64,000 nucleotides of DNA, taken from Lactarius indigo (lineage: Eukaryota; Basidiomycota; Agaricomycetes; Russulales; Russulaceae). The notes beneath the pieces are model-generated. The model saw only the letters and a program-made list of their open reading frames with translations, was not told the origin of the DNA and ran no database searches. A program made the translations under genes and the position numbers. Position 1 is the stretch's first letter, and the number at the start of each line of letters is the position of its first letter. The stretch spans positions 310,001-374,000 of the forward strand of contig JAFKAC010000004.1 in the NCBI GenBank assembly GCA_025766275.1, read 5' to 3'. This document shows positions 23,781 to 31,399 of this stretch, one piece after another.

Positions 23781-24068
23781 CCTGCTGGATATGTATTTAA
23801 GGTAGCTGTGGAAGACCAAGATATGCCATCTTGGTCTTCTTGAATCATCACTTCTCATTTCCGGTCCTTCAGTATCCGCTCTTCTTGTCTCTTTTCTTCT
23901 ATCTCTATTTGGAGTCACTATCCACAATAAGGAACTTGCCAGTGTGCCTTCACGCATTCACTAAGGCAAGCACATGGACCTTCGCATCGTCGTGTCCTTG
24001 TGACTATTTGCTAAGTCTGTTACTGCCTCATCGAGCTCAAGTTGAGCTAACGTCGTGATGATGTTACA
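23781..24068 (+). repeat. Solo gypsy-type LTR, right part
   Basis: Continues the LTR that starts at 13934. It holds the TATTTAAG box, the inverted 11-mers AAGACCAAGAT and ATCTTGGTCTT, and the terminal GAGCTCAAGTTGAGCTAAC followed by GTTACA at 24068. Joining the two parts across the nine-base duplication gives about 520 bp. Confidence 0.85.
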
Positions 24069-24515
24069 CATGGACAGGCCCTAAGCCTGCCCTAAACCTA
24101 TGCACAGACCACCCCCTGTAGTATATAAGCTAGCATAATCTATCAGACTGTCCTTAGACTGTCCACTTGTGACATCTTCCTCTTGTCTCTTAGCTCTTTT
24201 GAGTGCCCCACTCCTGTGCACCACTACTTCCTTTGAGTTAAGATGCCTCCTCTTTGCCTCTGACATTCTCTCTGTCTCCACATTGCCCACCATCATCTCC
24301 AGCCTTACCCCTTGCTGTTGAGTGACAGTGAGTTCATCATATTTGTGATATTAAGATTGCTTTTCATCATTTTACATCTTTTTACTGTGTGTAGGTTCCT
24401 CTGCAGTTCACAAATATCACACCATTCTACTCAAAAAAGGTGTCCTTTTTAACAAATCCTGGTACTTCATATAAATACCTCCAACATACCACTGCCTCCA
24501 CAACCTTATCTATCC
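24069..24515. other. Unassigned AT/pyrimidine-rich stretch between LTR remnants
   Basis: No gene. It contains a TATA-like GTATATAAG near 24120 followed by a pyrimidine-rich leader-like stretch, reminiscent of the copia-type LTR at the end of the window, so it may be a decayed LTR fragment. I cannot find its partner or boundaries. Confidence 0.3.
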
Positions 24516-24611
24516 TGTTACGGTTTGCATATGAACCCTTACTGTACCAGTTGTGACTACAGTGGTAAGGTAGATTAGTCATGGACTTAGGGGATTACTG
24601 TTGATAAGTGA
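24516..24611 (+). repeat. Gypsy-type LTR fragment (first ~96 bp) left of element Y
   Basis: Begins TGTTACGG and carries CCCTTACTGTACCAGTTGTG and GGTAAGGTAGATTAGTCATG as in the other LTRs. It is cut off by the Y element at 24612. Its last 14 bases (CTGTTGATAAGTGA) recur at 63361-63374 beyond Y. Confidence 0.7.
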
Positions 24612-24950
24612 TGTTATGGTTCTCGTGTTGGACCCTTACTGTACCAGTTGTGACTATGGCGGTAAGGAAGATTAGTCACGGACCTGGAGTTTACGATAGG
24701 AGTTAGGCGTTGGGAGATGACTTGATCCTAGTACAGGTAGTAGTAGTATTAGGATTGTGATACTTATGCGATACATCGGATGCTACAGTACGGTGACTCA
24801 TAGCAGCGCTTGAAAGCCTGCTCTTTTTGTATTTAAGGTAGCTGCGGAAGACCAAGATATGCCATCTTGGTCTTCTTCAATTGTCACTTCTTGTCTTCGA
24901 ATCTCACTTCGCCTCTATCAGATAAGAGTGCCGTCTAAGTCCACTAGTGT
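24612..24950 (+). repeat. Element Y 5' LTR, first part
   Basis: Begins TGTTATGG and ends in ACTAGTGT, where Z is inserted; AGTGT is the Z target duplication. It holds the TATTTAAG box and ATCTTGGTCTT 34 nt after the start of that box. Confidence 0.85.
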
Positions 24951-25431
24951 TGTTACGTTCTCGCATTGGACCCTTACTGTACCGGTTGTGACTACGGCGG
25001 TAAGGTAGATTAGTCACGGACTCGCGGCCTTAGGGCATTACGATGTAGTACGATAGGAGATTGGGGCTGATTGCTGACTGGACTCTGACTCGATCCTAGT
25101 ACAGGTAGTAGTAGTATTAGGATTGCGGTACTTACGCGATACGTTGGACGCTACATTACGGTGACTCATAGCAGCGCTTAAAAGCCTGCTCTTCTTGTAT
25201 TTAAGATAGTCGTGGAAGACCAAGACACGCCATCTTGGTCTTCTTCAATCGTCACTACTTGCTTCTTCGCCTATTCGCCTCTATCCGAGATTAGAGTGCT
25301 GTCTATTCATAGTGTCTTCGAACATCTATCAGAATTGCCTTCGTGCCATATGCCTTCGGTGTGACTAGCTAAGTCAAAAGAAGTCGCCTTCATCCGAGCT
25401 CAAGTCGAGCTAACGCTGTGACGGCGTTACA
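24951..25431 (+). repeat. Element Z 5' LTR (481 bp)
   Basis: TGTTACGTTC to GGCGTTACA. TATA box TATTTAAG at 25198-25205 and putative RNA start/self-primer ATCTTGGTCTT at 25232-25242. Confidence 0.9.
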
Positions 25432-25433
25432 TT

Positions 25434-25444
25434 AAGACCAAGAT
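25434..25444 (+). promoter_or_regulatory. Element Z primer-binding site (self-complementary type)
   Basis: AAGACCAAGAT, two bases after the LTR, is exactly complementary to ATCTTGGTCTT at 25232-25242 in the same LTR. Confidence 0.65.
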
Positions 25445-25450
25445 CCCATT

Positions 25451-26152
25451 GTGGCGACTGTCAACACCCGCGAACAGTGGACGAATTTTCGTCCCTACTA
25501 TTTGGAAAGAAGAGGAGATCGCAACGTACCAACTCGATTCCTAGGAGCAGCCCGTTGGAGGGACCGAGGAGAAGAAACCGGATACTTCGTAGAATTCAAC
25601 GGACCTACGAGATTCCGACCAGTTGAGTTCAACTTCGACCACTTGTGCTGGGTGGAAGTTACGTGGAATCCAATAGATCATCGCTGGGACGTCGTAAGAC
25701 CAGCAGGAAGACAGTATCAGTGCGACATCGACGCACGAGAACTCAATTCGCGCGCAGATTGGGGACCAATTGACGGCCAAACACGAGAACATTTGACCGG
25801 AGAAGCAGTAAGCGAAGAAACCGAGGAAGAAGAGCAGAGCGAAGAAGATCGACCAGCGAGCATTGGACCTATCGAGCAATATACTATTCAACGAGCTGAG
25901 TCCCTCCATATTTCAGACAACCCCGAAGTAATCCACGTACGTTCGCCTGCAGCAGAAATGGCAACAACAACAATGACGGCAGAAGAGATTATGACCGTCC
26001 GAGAACAAGCAGCACGAGAAGCAGCAGAGGCAATCAGACGAGAGTCTCAACAACACCTCATGCCCATCAACCCCGACACGGGGCACAGAATAACTGCAGA
26101 TGACGCAGCAATTTTCCGCGCCATCGGACCGGACCAAGGTGACCCCCCATCG
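25451..26152 (+). pseudogene. Element Z gag, 5' part (split by W)
   Basis: Encodes the N-terminal Gag domain up to GPDQGDPPS, where W interrupts. No ATG occurs at the start of the conserved region: a TAA lies five codons before a GTG at 25451, and the first in-frame ATG (MATTTMTAEE) is at about 25958. Confidence 0.8.
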
Positions 26153-26620
26153 TGTAACGCCGTCACAGCGTTAGCTCGACTTGAGCTCGGGTGAAGGCGA
26201 CTGGTACTCAGCTAATCCACGCTTGAAGCGTATGGCACGAAGGCAGTTTCTTAGATGTTCGCAGACACTAAGGTACGATGGCTCTCTTGCTTGAGAGAGG
26301 AGACAAGGATGAAAGAGACAAGGTGAGTGACGATTGAAGAAGACCAAGATGGCGTATCTTGGTCTTCCGTAGCTACCTTAAATACAGGAAGAGCAGACTT
26401 TCAAGTGCTGCTATGAGTCACAGTAATAGAGCGTCCAACGTATCGCGTAAGTAACTCAATCCTAATACCACTACTACTAGTACTAGGATCGAGTCAGAGT
26501 CCAGTCAGCAATCACGTACAATCTCCTATCGCACTACATCGTAAGGCCCTAACGCCGTGAGTCCGTGACTAATCTACCTTACCGCCGTAGTCACAACCGG
26601 TACAGTAAGGAAACGTAACA
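26153..26620 (-). repeat. Element W 3' LTR (468 bp)
   Basis: No difference from the 5' LTR seen by eye. It is preceded (minus strand) by CTGAAAAGGGGGTGA at 26621-26635, the polypurine tract. Confidence 0.9.
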
Positions 26621-26650
26621 TCACCCCCTTTTCAGCGTGAGACTCCAGAC

Positions 26651-29600
26651 TCACTGGAAATCCCGCGTGATCCACTCACGCTGTTCGTCTTCAATACGTC
26701 GGAATACGTCCGCCCTCTCCAAGCGATAGATACAGTCCATCTTGTCTTCCCGGGCGACGAGGACCATCCCACGAAGTTGGCGAATACGCGCCTGTAGGCG
26801 CGACTCTTCATGGGCTGCGGCTCGATATCGTGTCACCTCCGCAACCAGGGACTCATCCCCTATGCGGTTGAGTGCACGGTCGGTGAGCTTGTCGGCGGCG
26901 AGGATGACGAGGTCCTCGTGGGCAATGAAGGCGCGATTCGCAGCCGAGAGATGGGGAGTGGCGTAGAGGGGTTTGCCGTAAAGATAAGGGGATCCCGGGA
27001 TGACTCCCAGGACAAATGGATTCGCACCTCCGACGATCTGCACGTGGCTTGCCTGCAACTCTACTCCGTCCGGCCCGGTGATGGGGAAGTGAATGTGATG
27101 GGGCTGTCGATTCGCCCGGAACCCTTCAGGCGCAAGGACCTGCGCGGGGTCGTCGTCACGCGTGATGGGGGTGTGTAATGCGACGCCGGGCAGTCGCACA
27201 CGTCCTCGAGACATGGGGGTTCCGTCGGTGTGCAGGAGCCACGGGGTGATTCCGGGATCAGCAGAGTCGCGGTTCGTTCGAAGGAGGGGGTGGCTGACCG
27301 GGTAGTAATCTCCGTCGTCATGGTCAGCTTGGTCCGGCATTGCTGTCTGCGCCGCCGCAACTCGCTCAATCTCTCCTGCGCCAACCGTAACTGTTCTCGA
27401 GCCCACTCCTGAGCTGTCCTCCGCCAAACCTCCTCCGCTTCCATCTCCTCCCGGTCCTTCGTTAGATCGATCGGTCGGGAAAACTCCCCTAGTACCGATA
27501 AGAGCGTCGTCTGGGGGGATGATCGCGATGGGTTCCCGCGCCCCGCTGTCGTCTCTGAAGATGTGAGCGACGGCAGGCTGCTGCTCGTCGCTGGGCTGGC
27601 GCGTGGGGTCTGGGAACCTCTGTAGGAGGCCAGCCCATTCTTGAGCGGTGATATGCCCCGTTCGCACGTTTGCAGGTGTGTACGGAGTGAGCTGGACCGC
27701 TGGAACCACGGTTTCTTCGTCGTCTTGGATGATGGCGGCGGCGTCTTGTGCGACTTGGTCGAGGAGGATCGCCGTGGTGACATGTCTGAGAGGGGATGTG
27801 GGCATAGAGGTAGAGGTGTATCGGAGGTGGGAGTGATACTCTCCTTCGTCCCCCTTGGTCTCGCTTTTAAACCCTCGTGCGGCCCTTCGGCCCATTTGGT
27901 ATGTTTCGATGGCTTCTGGGGCAAAGACGTCATCCTTATCGACCCACTGGTTCTCCGAGTCCGGATACCCCTTCCATTTGATGAGGTATTGGAGTTTCTT
28001 GCGGCGGCCGAAATGCCGCGAGTCCAAAATGGCCTCGACTTCATACTCTTCTTCCCCTTCCACTAGGTCCGGTGGTGGTCGAGGGAAGTTTTCGCCGTGC
28101 ATGGTCGTACTTTTGTACGGCGTGAGAAGGTCTATGTGAAACACCGGGTGGATGCTCCACTGCGTGGGAAGTTCAAGGCGGTAATTGTACGGGGACATCA
28201 CCTGGACTATCTTGAACAGGCCGTGGCGTCGCGCCGCAAGTTTTGCTGTGGGTTGATTGGTTCGAAGATGTTTCCCTTCTAACCACACTTGGTCTCCTAT
28301 TTGATATTTCGGGGTGTCCCGATGTTTCACCCAGCTATTTTGGGCCTTTTTGATGAGGGTCTGGGCCAACTGTCGTGCTTCTTTCAGCTGCGTGAGTCGT
28401 GTGATGACATTTGGAATAGGGGATGGCTTATCCGTCCAATCAGCTGTTGGGTTGTAACCCATAAGCAGCATGAACGGTGATTGCTTCGTGTGCTCGTGGG
28501 GCCAGTTGTTGTGCGCGAATTCTGCTATGGGAAGGTATGCCGCCCAGTTATCTTGACGCTCGTTGGCCCAGAATCGCAGATACTGTTCTAGCCACTGATT
28601 GGTTCGCTCTGACTGTCCGTCAGTTCGGGGATGATACGCCGTTGAAATATTCTGCTGGATACCCAGGATTCGGCATACTTCTCTAGTGAACTTGGACGTG
28701 AACCGGGGGTCGCGGTCACTGATAACTTTGCGCGGCAGTCCGAATCGTTTAAACACGTGATCGACGTACAAAATAGCGGTTTCTTCTGCCGTGACTTCTT
28801 CGTTGCACGGGATGAATATTGAAGCCTTGCTACAGTCGTGGTCGGTGACAGTGAGAATGCTATCGTAGGACTGAGACGTCGGTAGTTTAGTAATAAAGTC
28901 CAATGCGATGGTGTGAAAGGGGGGGGCGTCTGTTACTGCAGTAATAGGGTGTAGTGGTGCACGCGTTGGTCTTGTATTGACCTTGTTTCGCTGGCAGTCA
29001 GCGCACCCCGTGACGTATTCATACACGTCTTGACGAATGCGTGGCCACCAATAATGTCTCTCCACTATCCGTTGGGTCCTGCTAATGCCCGGATGCCCAT
29101 GGATGGGGAGGTCGTGATGGTCATGTATTATTGTCCTGTATGTCGACGTGGGCCCCGTGACTACCAGTCGTCCGTCCTTGTACCATTCTCCCTCGATTTT
29201 CTTTAGCTGATGGGCGTCGACCCACCCTTGAACGATTTTCGGATCTTGCCTTCGTCTCGGCGTTTGCATCATTGGATGTATTTCCAGGGCGCGCGCAGTA
29301 TTAGCGGCTCGCACAAACACTTCGGGGGGTAGAACCACTACACCTTGGTTATCTCCTTCCCCCTGGTCGTAATCTGGGCGTCTGGATAGGGCGTCTGCTC
29401 TGCCGTTATTCTTTCCCTTGATGTGATGGATCTCGAAGTCGTATTCCATCAGTTCTAGTACTTCTCTGGCGACCCTCCTGCTGATCTTTTGCGGAGTCTT
29501 CCAGTATTGAAGATTGAGATGGTCGGAAAATATTTTGATTTTGTGTGGGGATCCTGCGAGTAGGGGTCGCCAGTGTCGGAGGGCCTTGACGATGGCCAGG

Positions 29601-31399
29601 AGTTCCAGGTCATAAATGTCATAATTGCGCTCCGCTTCGTTTAACGTGGCTGAGTAGTACCCTATCGGGTGCTTGCGACCGTCACCTTTCTTCTGCAGAA
29701 GTACCGCACCTACCGCGAATCCCGAAGCGTCGACCTCTAGCTCAAATTGATCTTGTAGACTGGGGTGTGCTAATACCGGTTCTTCCGTGACGAGGCGCTT
29801 GAGGGTTTTAAACGCGTGATCTTCGTCTTCTGTCCATTTCCATTCTGCGTCCTTCCGGGTAAGTCGGTTCAGTGGTCGTGCGTGGGTTGCGAAACCGCGG
29901 ATGAAGAGACGGTAAAAGTTGCAGAAACCCAAGAAGGATCGGACGTCCCTGACCTTAGTTGGAGTTGGCCAGTCTTTGATGCCGCGAACTTTTACTGGGT
30001 CCATGCGTGTTACCCCCTTTTCAAGGATTACCCCCAGGTAATCCATCCGTGGTTGGTGAAACAGGCACTTCTCAAGCTTGAAGTAGAGGTCATGATCCTG
30101 GGCGACACGGAGGACGTCAGTCACCGCAGCAATATGATCAGCTGATGTGGAGCCTTCTCGCGTGGCGATGCCAATGTCGTCCATGTAGACTCGGATAACC
30201 GTTCCCCGCAATTCATGTTTCGCAATGGTGTCGCGGTAGATGTGATTCATCATGGCTTGGAAGGTGGCTGGTGAATTGGTGAGGCCGAAAAACATGACCG
30301 TTGGCTCGAAGAGGCCGAATTTTGTTTTGAAAGCCGCCTTCTCCTGATCACCGTCGCGTATACGGACATTGTTGTACCCCCAACGGATGTCGAGTTTTGT
30401 GTAAATGTGGGCGTTGCTAAGGTCATAGATGAGATCCTGAATGAGGGGAAGCGGGTATTGGTTGCGTATGGTGTGGGAATTAATAACGTGATAGTCCTGT
30501 ACGGGGCGTAGCTTGCCGTCCTTTTTTTTAACGAAGAAGAATGATGAGGCGTACGGGGAGATGGACGGCCGTAGGTATCCTTGCTTGAGTTTCTCATCCA
30601 GGAATTCCTTAAGCTTCCCTTCCTCTTCTTGCGTTAATGGGTAGATCTTACAGTCTATTGCAGATGGGGTGCCGGGTTTGAAGTCGATGGCGTGATCCCA
30701 GGGTCGTGCGGGGGGAAACCGTTGGGACTCTTCTTCGTTGAAGAGCCTTTCAAAGGCTGCGTATACTGCCGGCAGTTCTATCGGTTTCTCTTCTTTCTTC
30801 GCTTGGATGGCCAGCTCCGTAGACGTGGATGCTCGTAGGTACGTATCCTCTTCATCCATCTCGAGGACGATTGCCTCTTTTTCATCATTAGTAAGCACAG
30901 CTGCAATGATGGTGTGACGGTTCAGACTGTCCTGTGTACTGATTACAACCGGCATAATCTCTTCGTGTATTACGGCGTCTCGCCAGTTGATAGTGGGTTC
31001 GTAAGTTGCCAGCCAAGGATAACCAAGGACGATTTCTTCGCTTCCGAGGTCGGTGATAAGGAAGCGCATGGTCCTATGATACCCTTTGGCGTATACATCT
31101 AGGTCGGTAAAATGAGTGATGGACCCAGCTTTATTCTCCGTGTTATCGATATTCCAAATTTTTCGTGGTTTAGGGAGGGGTTGAACCCCGATCCCTAGCT
31201 TCTTGACGAAGGTGGGATGTATGAAATTGTCAGTCGCTCCTGAGTCGACTAACGCTTTTATGTCGGCCATTCGGTAATTCGTGCGAATCGAGACTGGAAT
31301 TCGAAGGGAACGAAAGCGCGTCATGATTACAGAATTACAATTTAAAGCCCTCACCCAGGCCGATGGGTTTAGGCGCTCCGAAAACCCTCCTTCCCCCAT
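26651..31399 (-). CDS. pol: Element W Pol: protease, RT, RNase H, integrase, chromodomain, C-terminal extension
   Basis: 1582 residues, no stop. Protease DSGA at 52-55; RT with YMDD at 405-408; RNase H with D557, E599, D626 and D669 regions; integrase zinc finger HGH...H...CADC at about 767-802; catalytic D834, D895 and E931 (ALDF, SDRDP, QSERTN); GPF-like module near 1058-1095; chromodomain about 1118-1168 (YEVEAILDSRHFGRRKKLQY, KWKGYPD). Some 410 further residues end in a coiled-coil-like segment (ESRLQARIRQLRGM). Chromodomains of this class usually sit at the Pol C-terminus, so the extension is unusual. It is reached from gag by -1 slippage; the overlap with gag is 31 nt. W has HGLFKIV where Z has HGPFKVV, a change in the GPF motif. 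Confidence 0.92.
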   Translation of the reverse strand: MGEGGFSERLNPSAWVRALNCNSVIMTRFRSLRIPVSIRTNYRMADIKALVDSGATDNFIHPTFVKKLGIGVQPLPKPRKIWNIDNTENKAGSITHFTDLDVYAKGYHRTMRFLITDLGSEEIVLGYPWLATYEPTINWRDAVIHEEIMPVVISTQDSLNRHTIIAAVLTNDEKEAIVLEMDEEDTYLRASTSTELAIQAKKEEKPIELPAVYAAFERLFNEEESQRFPPARPWDHAIDFKPGTPSAIDCKIYPLTQEEEGKLKEFLDEKLKQGYLRPSISPYASSFFFVKKKDGKLRPVQDYHVINSHTIRNQYPLPLIQDLIYDLSNAHIYTKLDIRWGYNNVRIRDGDQEKAAFKTKFGLFEPTVMFFGLTNSPATFQAMMNHIYRDTIAKHELRGTVIRVYMDDIGIATREGSTSADHIAAVTDVLRVAQDHDLYFKLEKCLFHQPRMDYLGVILEKGVTRMDPVKVRGIKDWPTPTKVRDVRSFLGFCNFYRLFIRGFATHARPLNRLTRKDAEWKWTEDEDHAFKTLKRLVTEEPVLAHPSLQDQFELEVDASGFAVGAVLLQKKGDGRKHPIGYYSATLNEAERNYDIYDLELLAIVKALRHWRPLLAGSPHKIKIFSDHLNLQYWKTPQKISRRVAREVLELMEYDFEIHHIKGKNNGRADALSRRPDYDQGEGDNQGVVVLPPEVFVRAANTARALEIHPMMQTPRRRQDPKIVQGWVDAHQLKKIEGEWYKDGRLVVTGPTSTYRTIIHDHHDLPIHGHPGISRTQRIVERHYWWPRIRQDVYEYVTGCADCQRNKVNTRPTRAPLHPITAVTDAPPFHTIALDFITKLPTSQSYDSILTVTDHDCSKASIFIPCNEEVTAEETAILYVDHVFKRFGLPRKVISDRDPRFTSKFTREVCRILGIQQNISTAYHPRTDGQSERTNQWLEQYLRFWANERQDNWAAYLPIAEFAHNNWPHEHTKQSPFMLLMGYNPTADWTDKPSPIPNVITRLTQLKEARQLAQTLIKKAQNSWVKHRDTPKYQIGDQVWLEGKHLRTNQPTAKLAARRHGLFKIVQVMSPYNYRLELPTQWSIHPVFHIDLLTPYKSTTMHGENFPRPPPDLVEGEEEYEVEAILDSRHFGRRKKLQYLIKWKGYPDSENQWVDKDDVFAPEAIETYQMGRRAARGFKSETKGDEGEYHSHLRYTSTSMPTSPLRHVTTAILLDQVAQDAAAIIQDDEETVVPAVQLTPYTPANVRTGHITAQEWAGLLQRFPDPTRQPSDEQQPAVAHIFRDDSGAREPIAIIPPDDALIGTRGVFPTDRSNEGPGGDGSGGGLAEDSSGVGSRTVTVGAGEIERVAAAQTAMPDQADHDDGDYYPVSHPLLRTNRDSADPGITPWLLHTDGTPMSRGRVRLPGVALHTPITRDDDPAQVLAPEGFRANRQPHHIHFPITGPDGVELQASHVQIVGGANPFVLGVIPGSPYLYGKPLYATPHLSAANRAFIAHEDLVILAADKLTDRALNRIGDESLVAEVTRYRAAAHEESRLQARIRQLRGMVLVAREDKMDCIYRLERADVFRRIEDEQREWITRDFQ
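27061..27783 (-). CDS. Element W orf3, overlapping pol in the +1 frame
   Basis: 240 codons, ATG at 27783 to the stop at 27061, inside the pol C-terminal extension (pol codons about 1206-1446). The predicted protein is basic and Ser/Thr/Pro-rich at the start. It has a central charged helix (EEVWRRTAQEWAREQLRL, then AQERLSELRRRR) and ends SLRLKGSGRIDSPITFTSP. The frame is open in W, Z, C and D with the same start, nearly the same length and the same end motif. In the helix segment the pol frame is low-complexity Gly/Ala and poorly conserved. No known family recognised. Expression could be by internal initiation or frameshift; none is shown. Confidence 0.5.
   Translation of the reverse strand: MSPRRSSSTKSHKTPPPSSKTTKKPWFQRSSSLRTHLQTCERGISPLKNGLASYRGSQTPRASPATSSSLPSLTSSETTAGRGNPSRSSPQTTLLSVLGEFSRPIDLTKDREEMEAEEVWRRTAQEWAREQLRLAQERLSELRRRRQQCRTKLTMTTEITTRSATPSFERTATLLIPESPRGSCTPTEPPCLEDVCDCPASHYTPPSRVTTTPRRSLRLKGSGRIDSPITFTSPSPGRTE

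Noticed and set aside
13934..24068. Solo LTR with its own 5-bp target duplication
   Set aside because: CCTTG on the left and CATGG on the right do not match; the duplication is either decayed or the LTR end is misplaced.
25432..25450. Conventional tRNA primer-binding site after the gypsy LTRs
   Set aside because: No TGG start and no tRNA 3' end that I recognise; the complement lies in the LTR itself.
24951..26620. Repeated LTR blocks as a possible CRISPR array
   Set aside because: The repeats are long LTRs of nested retrotransposons in a eukaryotic genome, without regular spacers.
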